Counted from the first letter of the stretch, positions 16,377-26,554 are shown. The stretch is 55,100 nucleotides of DNA from Tissierella pigra (GCF_009695605.1 NZ_VUNQ01000024.1:1-55100), one strand, 5' to 3'. The notes: generated from the sequence alone by a model not told the origin. Made by a program: numbers and translations.

Positions 16377-17600
16377 TTAAACTACTCCTTTTAAAAATGT
16401 CATCGTAAATTCTGTACCTTTATTTTTCTCACTTTTTACAGAAATAGTCCCATTTTGAGACTGTACTATTAACTTTGCTAAATTCAATCCTATACCAATA
16501 CTATCTTCTTTAACTTCATTACTTACTTTATAAAATCTTTCAAATATATGAGGTAAATGTTTATAATCTATACCATCTCCATTATCTCTCACAGCAATGG
16601 TAGAAAACAAAGATGTTTCCTCTAAGAAAATATTGATTTGCCCTTTACCATGTTCTATGGCGTTCTTAATTATATTAATTAAGGCTTCTCCTGTCCATTC
16701 TTTATCTCCATAAAAACCTGCATTTTTATTACCTTCTATTTCTACAATCTGATTTTCCAATCTATGGCTTAATGCAGATAAAGCTATATTTACTATATCA
16801 GTTAATAATACTTTTTCTTTTTTAAATTCAATAGCTCCTGCTTCTATTCTTGCCACTTTCAAAAGATTAATTGTAAGCCATTCCATTCTATCTAATTGAG
16901 ACCTTTCTTTTTCCAGAAAATTTTTTCTTACTTCTAAGGGCATATTATCATCCTCAATTAATAAATCATTAAATACTATTAAAGAGGATAATGGTGTCTT
17001 TAACTGATGAGAAATATCAGATATTATATTCTTTAAAAATATTTTTTCATCTTTTAAAATTTCCAAACTATTTTTCAGTCTATTTGTCATTTGGTTAAAT
17101 TGATGGTTGAGTATATTAAAATCCCCTTCTCCTTCCTCAGGCAAATATACTTTAAAATCTCCTTCCACAACTTTCTCTGCCACATTATATACATCTTGTA
17201 CTTTAGTATATATCTTTTTATATTCAGCTCTTATGATATAACCTAAAGGTATAATAAAAAAGAAGATTAATAGAGCCATGGATATTTCCATATTAGTATT
17301 TTTCAATATGGGTTGAAAAATCTTATCTAATTTCTCATGATAACCATAGGATTTCAATACTTCTTTTCCAATTAACTTATCATTTTCAGTTACCTCTTTA
17401 GTTATATATGAAATTATTTCATCTTCTACTTCTGGATAATGCTTTATTATATTTCCAACTAGACCCATATCTCTTTCTATTATTTTTTCATTTATACTAT
17501 CTATAAAAACATTTACAATTAGAAACCCTATAATTGCAAACATTAATTGTAACAGTATTAATTTTAATATGATAGATTTAAATTCTTCGTTTCTAAGCAA
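16377..17600 (-). CDS. Sensor histidine kinase
   Basis: The 407-residue kinase has transmembrane helices at about 10-32 and 105-124 flanking an outside sensor domain of about 70 residues, a HAMP-like linker (about 125-180), a dimerisation box SDISHQLKTPLSSL with phospho-acceptor H198, and an ATPase domain with N (NIIKNAIEHG), G1 (DNGDGI), F (IFERFYK) and G2 (GIGLNLAKLIV) boxes. The start is a TTG at 17600 after GGGGGTAGG. It lies 4 bases behind the response regulator gene and before an FtsX-type ABC transporter, a setting common for antimicrobial-peptide sensing. The ligand is unknown. Confidence 0.9.
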   Translation of the reverse strand: MLRNEEFKSIILKLILLQLMFAIIGFLIVNVFIDSINEKIIERDMGLVGNIIKHYPEVEDEIISYITKEVTENDKLIGKEVLKSYGYHEKLDKIFQPILKNTNMEISMALLIFFFIIPLGYIIRAEYKKIYTKVQDVYNVAEKVVEGDFKVYLPEEGEGDFNILNHQFNQMTNRLKNSLEILKDEKIFLKNIISDISHQLKTPLSSLIVFNDLLIEDDNMPLEVRKNFLEKERSQLDRMEWLTINLLKVARIEAGAIEFKKEKVLLTDIVNIALSALSHRLENQIVEIEGNKNAGFYGDKEWTGEALINIIKNAIEHGKGQINIFLEETSLFSTIAVRDNGDGIDYKHLPHIFERFYKVSNEVKEDSIGIGLNLAKLIVQSQNGTISVKSEKNKGTEFTMTFLKGVV

Positions 17601-17604
17601 ATTC

Positions 17605-18294
17605 CTACCCCCTTACCTCAACATTCCATCTATATCCTATACCTCTTATGGTTTTTATATATATGGGATTTGAAGAATCTTCCTCTATTTTTTCCCTAAG
17701 TCTCCTTATATAAACAGACAGGGAATTATCATCTACAAATTCTCCATCTATATCCCAAAGTTTCTCCAACATTACAGTTCTAGATAATACTTTATCGGAA
17801 TTATTCATCAATATACTTAAGAGCTTATATTCCGATGGCGTAAGCTGAACTAGTTCATCTTTATTATAAACCCTATATTCCATTAGATTTAATTTAATAT
17901 CTCCAGATATTAGTACGTTTTTTCCTTTAGTACCTTCTGTCCTTCTAAGAACTGCCTTTATTCTAGAGATTAATTCTCTTATTCTAAAGGGCTTAGTTAT
18001 ATAATCATCTCCACCAATCTCTAATCCCATTACAATACTCACTTCTTCATCTTGAGCAGTCAAAAATATAATAGGAGTTGCTTTATCTTCTCTTATATAT
18101 TTACAAAGTTCAAATCCATCTCCATCTGGCAAACCAATGTCTAATATTATTAAATCGTACTCTATTTTATCCACTAAATCTTTTCCTTTAGAAACAGTAC
18201 TGGATATATCCACATCATACCCTTCAGATTTTAATGAATATTCTATTCCCATTGCCAAAGTAGCATCATCTTCTACTAAAAGTATCTTAATCAC
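17605..18294 (-). CDS. OmpR/PhoB-family response regulator
   Basis: The 229-residue regulator has a receiver domain (1-115) with acidic pocket E8/D9/D10 in LLVEDDATL, phospho-acceptor D52 in IILDIGLPDGDG, Thr in FLTAQDEE and Lys in YITKPFRI. A winged-helix DNA-binding domain follows (about 128-226, with TPSEYKLLSIL and RRLREKIEED, TIRGIGYRW). A longer frame extends upstream, but the GTG at 18294 is the start, as AGAGGTG precedes it by 4 bases. It is first gene of the kinase operon and divergent from the CmpB-like gene. Confidence 0.9.
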   Translation of the reverse strand: MIKILLVEDDATLAMGIEYSLKSEGYDVDISSTVSKGKDLVDKIEYDLIILDIGLPDGDGFELCKYIREDKATPIIFLTAQDEEVSIVMGLEIGGDDYITKPFRIRELISRIKAVLRRTEGTKGKNVLISGDIKLNLMEYRVYNKDELVQLTPSEYKLLSILMNNSDKVLSRTVMLEKLWDIDGEFVDDNSLSVYIRRLREKIEEDSSNPIYIKTIRGIGYRWNVEVRG

Positions 18295-18318
18295 ATAAAC
18301 ACCTCTTTCATTACTAAT

Positions 18319-18327
18319 ATTATAGCA
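18319..18327 (-). promoter_or_regulatory. Extended -10 of the two-component operon
   Basis: On the minus strand TGCTATAAT lies about 25 bases before the regulator start codon. No strong -35 is seen. Confidence 0.45.
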
Positions 18328-18450
18328 AAATATTAATAAATTCCTAATTAACTTTAAATCTACTGAAAAAAATTGCATTTGTTGATTTTTTGAATTATAA
18401 TTATATCATTAACCAATCTAAAAAAATATAGTAATGTGATGTGATATAAT

Positions 18451-19272
18451 ATGATAAATTTTATTCTTGAATATTTATGGTTCTTTATTATTTATGCTTT
18501 CCTAGGTTGGTGTGTAGAAGTCGCTTATCACGCAGTAACATCTGGCAAATTTGTTAATAGAGGTTTTTTAAACGGTCCCGTATGTCCGATTTATGGCTTC
18601 GGTATGATAATATTGATATTTTGCTTAGAAGACCTATCAGAAAATTTCTTTCTATTATTTTTAGGTGCATTTTTGCTTACATCGACTTTGGAACTCATTA
18701 CGGGATTTATACTTGAAAAAGTATTTAATAATAAATGGTGGGACTATAACGATATGCCTTTTAATATAAAAGGTTATGTATGTCTCTCCTTTTCGATTAT
18801 ATGGGGTCTGGCTGGAGTCTTCATGATAGATATAATTCATCCATCAATTTCAAAGTTTGTATCTATCTTCAATAGTAATATTGGTAATATTATATTGATT
18901 ATACTTTTGGCATATTTTATAGCAGATTTTCTTATAACAATTTTAGGTATCATGAAAATAAAAAAACATATGCTTATACTTGAAGAAATAGCTGAAAAAT
19001 TAAGATCCTATTCGGAAGATGTAGGTGAGAATATTTATAAAGGCATGACATTAGCAATTAAAACTAAAGATAATATGAAAAATAAACTTGCAGAACAGAA
19101 GTCAGATTTTAAAGATATTATAGATGAAAGAAAGCTACATATGGAAGAATTAAAGACAAAATATGAAAAATTGTCAAAAGAAAAAAGCTTTATTCATAGG
19201 CGTTTAGAAAATGCTTTTCCTAATATTAAGAAAAAGCTTTCTGAACTAGACCATAATAGAAAAGATAAATAA
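18451..19272 (+). CDS. Putative ABC transporter permease, CmpB-like family (PF06541)
   Basis: The 273-residue protein has the marks of the ABC_trans_CmpB family: YAFLGWCVEVAYHAV, the conserved NRGFLNGPVCPIYGFG loop, ELITGFILEKVFNNKWWDY and a WGLAGVF helix. About five membrane helices fill residues 5-175. The C-terminal 95 residues are highly charged and predicted to be coiled coil, rather long for the family. Function is unknown despite the name. The ribosome site is weak (GTGATGTGA). It is divergent from the two-component operon and has its own terminator. Confidence 0.78.
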   Translation: MINFILEYLWFFIIYAFLGWCVEVAYHAVTSGKFVNRGFLNGPVCPIYGFGMIILIFCLEDLSENFFLLFLGAFLLTSTLELITGFILEKVFNNKWWDYNDMPFNIKGYVCLSFSIIWGLAGVFMIDIIHPSISKFVSIFNSNIGNIILIILLAYFIADFLITILGIMKIKKHMLILEEIAEKLRSYSEDVGENIYKGMTLAIKTKDNMKNKLAEQKSDFKDIIDERKLHMEELKTKYEKLSKEKSFIHRRLENAFPNIKKKLSELDHNRKDK

Positions 19273-19288
19273 AACAGCCTAGTTTCCA

Positions 19289-19320
19289 AATAGGGGACAG
19301 TATTCTTACTGTCCTCTATT
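19289..19320 (+). terminator. Intrinsic terminator of the CmpB-like gene
   Basis: A 12-bp stem AATAGGGGACAG with one G-U pair and an 8-base loop is followed by TTATTTTT. Confidence 0.75.
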
Positions 19321-19427
19321 TTATTTTTGGGGAGGTGTTTGTTAAATTTTATCGGAATATTGAATAATATTAAAACTATGATATAGTATAATAAAGTTAA
19401 TTATATAGAAATGAAGGGACGATAAAA

Positions 19428-22325
19428 ATGAGAATCGGTATTGATGTAGGTTCTACAACATTAAAATGTATTGTATTAGATGAATATGACAATATAGTTT
19501 TTAGTTCCTATGAGCGTCATTATTCTCAAATCACTAAAAAAACTAAAGAATTGCTAGAAAGAATTATGGAAGAATGTCAATGTGACGAATATGTTAATCT
19601 ATCTATTTCAGGTTCCGCTGGTATGGGATTTGCCGATAGATGTAAAATTCCCTTTGTTCAAGAAGTATATGCAACACGTATAGCAGTGGGAAAACTGATG
19701 CCAGAAGCAGATGTGGTTATTGAATTAGGAGGAGAAGATGCAAAAATACTATTCTTAACCAATGGATTAGAAGTTCGTATGAATGGCTCCTGTGCTGGTG
19801 GTACAGGGGCATTTATTGACCAAATGGCAACTTTACTTAATATTACTCCTGGCCAAATGAATGATTTAGCCAAATCTTATGATAAATTATATACAATTGC
19901 CTCAAGATGTGGTGTATTTGCCAAATCAGATGTTCAACCTCTTTTAAATCAAGGAGCTAAGAAAAATGATGTTGCTGCCAGTATCTTTTACGCTGTTGTA
20001 AATCAGACCATAGCAGGATTAGCTCAAGGTAGAGAGTTATTAGGTAATGTGGTATATCTTGGAGGACCACTGACCTTTTTATCAGAACTTAGAAAAAGCT
20101 TTGACAGAACTCTTAATACAGAAGGTATTTGTCCAGAATACTCCTTATATTTTGTTGCCTTAGGTGCTGCCTTTATGTCTGAATCCCAAAAGATAAATCT
20201 AGAATCTACTATATCTATGATTGAAAATCAAAATAGTGATGGAGATTTTGCCCATACTTCTCCATTATTTCATAGTGTAGAAGAATATAATAATTTTATT
20301 TCTAGACACAATGCGGAAAAGGTAATATATTCAAATCCTAATGAATACAATGGAAATGCCTATATTGGTATTGATGCAGGTTCAACTACCATAAAGATGG
20401 TAATTATCGATGATAAGGAAAATATCCTAAATTCAGTTTATCTTCTCAACAAAGGAAATCCTGTATCTATTGTAAAGGACTTTCTACAAGATTTTTATAA
20501 CAAATTTCCAAATATTATCATAAGTTCTAGTACTGTAACTGGATATGGTGAAGAAATAATAAAAAATGCCTTTCAAATAGACTATGGTATTGTAGAAACT
20601 ATTGCACATTTTACTGGTGCTAAGAAATTTAGGCCTAATGTGGACTTTATAATAGATATAGGTGGACAAGATATTAAATGCTTTAAGATAAAGAATGGTG
20701 TTATTGATAATATATTTCTGAATGAAGCTTGTTCCTCTGGCTGCGGTTCATTTTTGCAGACCTTTGCCGGGGCCTTGAATTATACCATTGAAGATTTTGC
20801 AAACCTAGGAAACTTTGCTTCAAACCCTGTAGACTTGGGATCACGTTGCACAGTTTTTATGAATTCTTCTGTCAAGCAAGCTCAAAAAGATGGAGCTACC
20901 ATTGAAGATATATCGGCAGGTTTATCGGCTTCAGTAGTTAAGAATGCCTTGTATAAAGTTATTCGAGTTACATCTAGAGAGGCCCTGGGTAAAAATATTG
21001 TAGTTCAAGGTGGTACATTCTTGAACAATGCTGTACTTCGTGCTTTTGAAATGGAATTAGAGCAGGAAGTTATTCGACCAAATATTGCAGGTTTAATGGG
21101 AGCCTATGGGGCAGCCCTTTATGCAAAATCTAATGCTAAGGATATCTCCACTATTCTAACAAAAGATAAACTGAAATCCTTCTCCCATGAAGTACAAGGT
21201 ACTACCTGTGGACTTTGCAGCAATAATTGCAGATTGACTATTAATACATTTGATGACGGCAGAAAGTTTATTAGTGGCAATCGATGTGAAAAACCTTTAT
21301 CAAAGAAAGAAGGAAAAAAACAATTAAGTATATATGACTATAAAATAAAACTCTTAAATAACTATCAGTCTATTAAAGGAAAACGAGGCAAAATAGGGAT
21401 ACCCATGGTATTAAATATGTATGAATTATTACCTTTCTGGCATAAATTTTTTACAGAATTAGGATTCGAAGTAATTATTTCTCCTAAATCCAATAGAGAT
21501 TTATACCTAAAAGGTCAGCATACTATTCCTTCTGATACAATTTGTTATCCAGCGAAACTTGTTCATGGACATATTGAATCTCTAATAGATAGTGGGATTA
21601 ACAATATATTCTATCCATGTATGAGTTATAATTTAGATGAAGGATTAGGAAATAACCATTATAACTGTCCTGTGGTTGCATACTATCCCGAAGTCATCAA
21701 TGCAAATATACCACAGATTAAGAATATTAACTTTATCTATGATTATATTGGTCTTCATAGACCTAAAGATTTTATAAAGAAAATTTATGGAATTTTAGGC
21801 AGAAGCTTTAAGGATATTACTTTAGACGAAATAAAGTTGGCTTCTAGCAAGGCCTATGAAGAATACTATTCTTATTTAGAAAGGGTTCAGACCATGGGCA
21901 AACATTATATAGATTATGCAAATAAAAATAATCTACCTATTATAGTTCTAGCAGGCCGTCCTTACCATGTAGATCCTGAAATAAACAATGGGATAGATAA
22001 ATTGATATGTCAATTAGGTGCTGTAGTTATATCAGAGGATGTTATTAGCGGAAATATATCCAAATTTCCAACTTCAGTCTTAAACCAATGGACCTATCAT
22101 GCTCGACTATATGCTGCAGCTAAATATATTGGAGATAAAGATAATATGAATTTAGTACAATTAGTTTCTTTTGGATGTGGTTTAGATGCAGTCACTACAG
22201 ATGAAGTTAGTGAGATATTAGAGAATGAAGGAAAGATTTATACTCAAATAAAGATAGACGAAATAACAAATCTTGGAGCTGTGAAAATCAGGCTTCGCAG
22301 TCTGATGGAAACTCTCAACCAATGA
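19428..22325 (+). CDS. Acyl-CoA dehydratase activase, two tandem BcrAD domains plus DUF2229
   Basis: The 965-residue protein has two ATPase domains of the BcrA/BadF/HgdC activator family. Domain 1 (about 1-265) has GIDVGSTTLKCIVLD, LGGEDAKIL and NGSCAGGTGAFID. Domain 2 (about 310-575) has GIDAGSTTIKMVIID, IGGQDIKCF and NEACSSGCGSFLQ. Each contains the Cys that helps hold the subunit-bridging [4Fe-4S] cluster. A DUF2229 region follows from about 595, beginning with a Cys-rich GTTCGLCSNNCRLTI. Activators of this family inject an electron into 2-hydroxyacyl-CoA dehydratases at ATP cost, but the role of this long form is not established. A second gene follows 16 bases on. Confidence 0.88.
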   Translation: MRIGIDVGSTTLKCIVLDEYDNIVFSSYERHYSQITKKTKELLERIMEECQCDEYVNLSISGSAGMGFADRCKIPFVQEVYATRIAVGKLMPEADVVIELGGEDAKILFLTNGLEVRMNGSCAGGTGAFIDQMATLLNITPGQMNDLAKSYDKLYTIASRCGVFAKSDVQPLLNQGAKKNDVAASIFYAVVNQTIAGLAQGRELLGNVVYLGGPLTFLSELRKSFDRTLNTEGICPEYSLYFVALGAAFMSESQKINLESTISMIENQNSDGDFAHTSPLFHSVEEYNNFISRHNAEKVIYSNPNEYNGNAYIGIDAGSTTIKMVIIDDKENILNSVYLLNKGNPVSIVKDFLQDFYNKFPNIIISSSTVTGYGEEIIKNAFQIDYGIVETIAHFTGAKKFRPNVDFIIDIGGQDIKCFKIKNGVIDNIFLNEACSSGCGSFLQTFAGALNYTIEDFANLGNFASNPVDLGSRCTVFMNSSVKQAQKDGATIEDISAGLSASVVKNALYKVIRVTSREALGKNIVVQGGTFLNNAVLRAFEMELEQEVIRPNIAGLMGAYGAALYAKSNAKDISTILTKDKLKSFSHEVQGTTCGLCSNNCRLTINTFDDGRKFISGNRCEKPLSKKEGKKQLSIYDYKIKLLNNYQSIKGKRGKIGIPMVLNMYELLPFWHKFFTELGFEVIISPKSNRDLYLKGQHTIPSDTICYPAKLVHGHIESLIDSGINNIFYPCMSYNLDEGLGNNHYNCPVVAYYPEVINANIPQIKNINFIYDYIGLHRPKDFIKKIYGILGRSFKDITLDEIKLASSKAYEEYYSYLERVQTMGKHYIDYANKNNLPIIVLAGRPYHVDPEINNGIDKLICQLGAVVISEDVISGNISKFPTSVLNQWTYHARLYAAAKYIGDKDNMNLVQLVSFGCGLDAVTTDEVSEILENEGKIYTQIKIDEITNLGAVKIRLRSLMETLNQ

Positions 22326-22341
22326 AAGGAGTCATGGTAAT

Positions 22342-23709
22342 ATGACAACAGATCATACTAACATAAAGGATTCAAATGTCGTATTTACTAAAGAGATGAA
22401 AAAAGATTATACTATTTTAATTCCAGATATGTCTTCAATTCATTTTTCTCTTTTTAAAAACGTATTTCAACAGTATGGATATAAAGTAGAAATACTTAAA
22501 AATGAAGGCCCTTCTGTAGTAAATGAGGGATTAAAATATGTTCATAATGACATCTGTTACCCTGCATTACTTGTTATTGGTCAGATGATAGATGCCCTAA
22601 ATAGTGGTAAATATGATTTAGATAAGGTGGCTCTCATTATTAGCCAAACAGGGGGAGGGTGCAGAGCTTCCAATTATATACATTTACTTAGAAAAGCTTT
22701 AAACAAAGCTGGATATAAGAATATCCCTGTCATCTCCTTCAATGTTAAGGGGATTGAAAAGAATAGTGGGTTCAAACTTACTTTACCTTTGATTAACAAA
22801 TTATTAGTAGCTTTAACCTATGGTGATATGTTGATGCTTTTAAAAAATCAAGTTAAACCCTATGAAATCTCTAAGAGTAGCAGTGAAGATTTGGTAGATT
22901 TTTGGATTAATCATTTAGGAATGCAATTTGAACATGACAAAGGATATACAATAAAAGAAGTAAATAGAAACTTAGAGAGAATAGTCAAATCCTTTGGAGA
23001 GATTCCAGTTTTCAACGAGAAAAAAATAAAAGTAGGAATTGTTGGAGAAATTTATATAAAATACTCAAAGTTAGGCAATAACCATCTAGAAGATTTTCTT
23101 ATGGGTGAAGATTGTGAGATCATGGTCCCTGGTATTATGGGGTTTGCAATGTATACTGTAGATAATTCCATGGTAGATGTTGATATTTATGGTGGAAGTA
23201 AGATTAAAAGAACAAGTGCATCATTAATAATGAAGTACCTTAGAATGTACGAGAATATGATTATCGATGCAGTTAAGAAATATAGTGATTTTACCCCCCC
23301 TTCTTCATTTGAACATTTAAAATCCCTGTCTACAGATATAATAAATGAAGGTTGTAAAATGGGGGAAGGCTGGGTGCTAACAGCTGAAATGGTTGATTTG
23401 GTTAAAATGGGATATGAAAATATTGTATGTACTCAGCCATTTGGATGCTTGCCTAATCATATAGTAGGAAAAGGAATGATACGCAAAATTAGAGATATTT
23501 ATCCTAATGCAAATATAGTCCCCATTGATTATGACCCAGGGGCTACTAAGGTTAATCAAGAAAATAGGATTAAATTAATGTTATCTGTGGCTAAAGAAAA
23601 TCAGGACTTAAATAATCCCACTAAGAAATATAAAACATCAGATAGACAAAAAAACTCTTTATCGGTTAAAGGACATAAAGTCGGAAAACAACTTAAAGCA
23701 GAAAATTAA
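22342..23709 (+). CDS. 2-hydroxyacyl-CoA dehydratase (HgdB/BcrC)-like protein, partner of the activase
   Basis: The 455-residue protein resembles the 2-hydroxyglutaryl-CoA dehydratase D-component fold: KNEGPSVVNEGLKYVHNDICYPALLVIGQ near residue 60, SQTGGGCRASNYI (about 105) and a C-terminal CTQPFGCLPNHIVGKG with cysteines suited to cluster binding. In many clostridia this region is the C-terminal part of one protein of about 1,400 residues that begins with the two activase domains. Here it is a separate gene with its own AAAGGAG site. It lacks a second dehydratase subunit gene nearby. The substrate is unknown. Confidence 0.82.
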   Translation: MTTDHTNIKDSNVVFTKEMKKDYTILIPDMSSIHFSLFKNVFQQYGYKVEILKNEGPSVVNEGLKYVHNDICYPALLVIGQMIDALNSGKYDLDKVALIISQTGGGCRASNYIHLLRKALNKAGYKNIPVISFNVKGIEKNSGFKLTLPLINKLLVALTYGDMLMLLKNQVKPYEISKSSSEDLVDFWINHLGMQFEHDKGYTIKEVNRNLERIVKSFGEIPVFNEKKIKVGIVGEIYIKYSKLGNNHLEDFLMGEDCEIMVPGIMGFAMYTVDNSMVDVDIYGGSKIKRTSASLIMKYLRMYENMIIDAVKKYSDFTPPSSFEHLKSLSTDIINEGCKMGEGWVLTAEMVDLVKMGYENIVCTQPFGCLPNHIVGKGMIRKIRDIYPNANIVPIDYDPGATKVNQENRIKLMLSVAKENQDLNNPTKKYKTSDRQKNSLSVKGHKVGKQLKAEN

Positions 23710-23786
23710 TATAGCAACACAGGAAATATTTTTGCTCCATCCCTATGTTAAACTTATATTACCCTAGGGCAGAGAGGAGAATAACC

Positions 23787-25109
23787 ATGACTACTATTCA
23801 ATTGCTTCAAAAATCCATTGATTATATTGAAGAAAACTTAAAATCTTCAATTTCCTTATTAGAAGTTTCGGAGATTTCAGGATTTTCAGTATATCATTTC
23901 TGTCGAATTTTTTCTAACTATGTAGGTATGCCTGTAGCTGCTTTTATTACTAAACGCAGACTTTACCATGGAATCTATGAAATTCAAAACGGTAAGAATA
24001 TAATAGACATAGCTCTTTTATATGGTTTTGATACCTATGCAGGATTTTTCAAAGCATTTAAACGTGAATTTGGTTGCTCTCCTACAAAGTTTTTAAAGCT
24101 AAATACTGTTAAAAGGCCAATAACAGTAAATTTAATTAGGGAGGCAAAAATTATGCTAACACAGAGAGAAATAAAACAGATATTATCAAATTGGAATTTA
24201 GACTCAAATTTAGAAATAGAAGATACCCTTACTTTAGGTGGTACAGTTAAATCTCATAATACATGGTTAATTAATGGAAAATATATCTTCAAAACAGGAA
24301 AAAATATTGCAGGTTTAAAAACACATATTGCCATTTCAAAGGAACTAGAAAAATCTGGAGTCCTTGCAGCAACTCCTATTAAAACCATTAAGGATGAGAA
24401 TTTTGTTATTGAAGATGATAGATACTTCTGTCTTACCAATGCTATCAAAGGTAAATTTCTGACACCTGAGGAACGTTATGCAGGCAATAGAATTGAAACC
24501 GGAAAAAAATATGGTGAAGCCATTGGGAATTTACACAAGATTTTAAAAAAACAGGATAAAAATTCAGAAGTCAATGACAGTAATCTCCTCAAAACTGTAT
24601 TAGACTGGGCATTGCCACAAACAAAGATAACTATGGAACAATGGGAATGTCCATTACCTGATGAATTTTATGAGGACTTTACTAAAAACTTTAGCAAACT
24701 TTACAATGAATTACCAAGACATATAATTCATCGTGATCCCAATCCATCTAATATTATGTTCCATGATGGTGAAGTAAGTGGATTTGTCGATTTTGAAATC
24801 AGCGAGAGAAATGTACGAATCTTTGATCCTTGTTACTGTGCAACAGGAATCTTAGCTGAAGCTACTACAATTGCTGATAGGTTTGAAAAATGGGATGAAA
24901 TACTGAAGGGAATAATTACTGGATATGATAATATTTGTAAACTAACAGAATCTGAAAAACTTTCAATTCCTTATGTAATCTATTCCATTCAAATGATTTT
25001 CATTGCCTGGTTAAATGGAAAAGAGGAACTTAAGAATCTTGCAATGCAAAACAGGAAGATGCTCTTATGGATTTGGGAAAACAGAGATAGATGTTTCCCT
25101 AATATATAG
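23787..25109 (+). CDS. AraC-type DNA-binding domain fused to an APH-like phosphotransferase
   Basis: The 440-residue protein starts with two AraC helix-turn-helix motifs (about 1-100; ISLLEVSEISGFSVYHFCRIF and IIDIALLYGFDTYAGFFKAFKREFGCSPTKF). A kinase-like fold follows (about 125-410) with an N-lobe near WLINGKYIFKTGK, the catalytic loop HIIHRDPNPSNIMF and metal-binding GFVDFE. This is the aminoglycoside/choline kinase pattern, with HRD in place of the usual HGD. Start at ATG 23787 after GAGGAG; an upstream in-frame ATG lacks a site. Possibly a regulator that senses or modifies a small molecule. It is one continuous frame. Confidence 0.82.
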   Translation: MTTIQLLQKSIDYIEENLKSSISLLEVSEISGFSVYHFCRIFSNYVGMPVAAFITKRRLYHGIYEIQNGKNIIDIALLYGFDTYAGFFKAFKREFGCSPTKFLKLNTVKRPITVNLIREAKIMLTQREIKQILSNWNLDSNLEIEDTLTLGGTVKSHNTWLINGKYIFKTGKNIAGLKTHIAISKELEKSGVLAATPIKTIKDENFVIEDDRYFCLTNAIKGKFLTPEERYAGNRIETGKKYGEAIGNLHKILKKQDKNSEVNDSNLLKTVLDWALPQTKITMEQWECPLPDEFYEDFTKNFSKLYNELPRHIIHRDPNPSNIMFHDGEVSGFVDFEISERNVRIFDPCYCATGILAEATTIADRFEKWDEILKGIITGYDNICKLTESEKLSIPYVIYSIQMIFIAWLNGKEELKNLAMQNRKMLLWIWENRDRCFPNI

Positions 25110-25183
25110 TAAATTCCAATAATATTTCTGCTTCTTTTGTGATACAATTGATTTAAGATAGAATCATAGAAAGGATTGATTCC

Positions 25184-26554
25184 ATGGCAGAAAACTTATA
25201 TAGCTCAAAACAAGAGTACTTTCACAAAGGTTATACTAGAAGTTATGAATTTAGAATAAAACAACTTAAAAACCTTAGAGATGAAATAAAAAAAAATGAA
25301 GAGGAAATAATAAATGCCTTAACTATGGATTTAGGTAAACCTATTTTTGAATCCTATACAGCAGAAATTGGAGTAGTATATCAGGAATTAAATCATACAA
25401 TCAAAAACTTGAAATCTTGGATGAACCCCAAGAAAGTTCCTACTCCTGTATATCTTCAACCTGCCAATAGTTATATTTATTCTGAACCTTTAGGTGTAGT
25501 TCTTATAATTAGCCCATGGAATTATCCTTTTCAATTGGCAATATCCCCATTAATAGGTGCTATTGCGGCTGGCAATTGTATTATCCTAAAACCATCTAAC
25601 CAATCAAAGGAAATAGAAAAAATAATTTCAAAGATTATTAGTAATATATTTGAAGATAATTATATTAGTGTAGTAGAAGGTTCTGGCTCCAGTGTGGTTA
25701 CACCTTTAATAGAGAATTATAGATTTGATCATATATTTTTCACAGGCAGTATGAATGTAGGTAAAAAAATATTGGAATTATCTGCAAAACATTTAACACC
25801 TGTCACCCTAGAATTAGGTGGAAAATCTCCCACAATAGTTCACGAAGATGGAGATATTGATTTAGCAGCTAAAAGAATTACTTGGGCAAAGTTCTATAAT
25901 GCAGGTCAAACCTGTGTTGCCCCTGATTATCTATTGGTACATGAATCTAAAAAAGAGACCTTAATAGAAAAAATAAAAAGCTATATTGAAAAATATTATG
26001 GTAATAATCCTCAAGACTCTAAAAATTTAGGCAGGATAATTAATGAAAAAAGATTTGATAGATTAATAAGTTTACTTGATAATACTAATATATTAGTTGG
26101 AGGAGACTATAATAGAGAAACTAGATTCATATCCCCTACATTGGTAGATGAAGTAAATATAAATCACCCAATTATGCAGGAAGAAATCTTTGGACCGCTC
26201 CTTCCTATACTGACCTATGGAGATATTTCAGAGGTTGTAGATATTGTTAGAAAAAATCCTTATCCATTGGCATTATATCTTTTCACAAAAGATAGGATGA
26301 TAGAACATTATATTTTAGATAATCTTCAATTTGGTGGTGGATGTATAAATCATTTAATAACCCATGTGGCAAACTCCAATCTTCCCTTTGGTGGAGTTGG
26401 TTTCAGCGGTATAGGAAAATATCACTCTAAATATACCTTTGATACATTTTCCCATGAAAAAAGTGTATTTAAGTCTATGGGAACCATTGATACCAATATA
26501 CTATATCCACCTTACAACGAAAGAAATCTAACACTGGCTAAAAAATTCTTATGA
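25184..26554 (+). CDS. Aldehyde dehydrogenase, class 3 / YwdH type
   Basis: The 456-residue protein oxidises aldehydes with NAD(P). Catalytic residues are visible: N113 in PWNYPF, E210 in TLELGGKSP and the nucleophile C244 in NAGQTCVAP. The length and the early PWNYPFQLAISP region fit the short class-3 family (fatty or aromatic aldehydes). The C-terminal PPYNERNLTLAKKFL tail could be a membrane-associating helix, as in some class-3 enzymes, but it is not strongly hydrophobic. It starts at ATG 25184 and may have its own promoter (TTGTGA, 16 bases, TAGAAT). Confidence 0.9.
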   Translation: MAENLYSSKQEYFHKGYTRSYEFRIKQLKNLRDEIKKNEEEIINALTMDLGKPIFESYTAEIGVVYQELNHTIKNLKSWMNPKKVPTPVYLQPANSYIYSEPLGVVLIISPWNYPFQLAISPLIGAIAAGNCIILKPSNQSKEIEKIISKIISNIFEDNYISVVEGSGSSVVTPLIENYRFDHIFFTGSMNVGKKILELSAKHLTPVTLELGGKSPTIVHEDGDIDLAAKRITWAKFYNAGQTCVAPDYLLVHESKKETLIEKIKSYIEKYYGNNPQDSKNLGRIINEKRFDRLISLLDNTNILVGGDYNRETRFISPTLVDEVNINHPIMQEEIFGPLLPILTYGDISEVVDIVRKNPYPLALYLFTKDRMIEHYILDNLQFGGGCINHLITHVANSNLPFGGVGFSGIGKYHSKYTFDTFSHEKSVFKSMGTIDTNILYPPYNERNLTLAKKFL

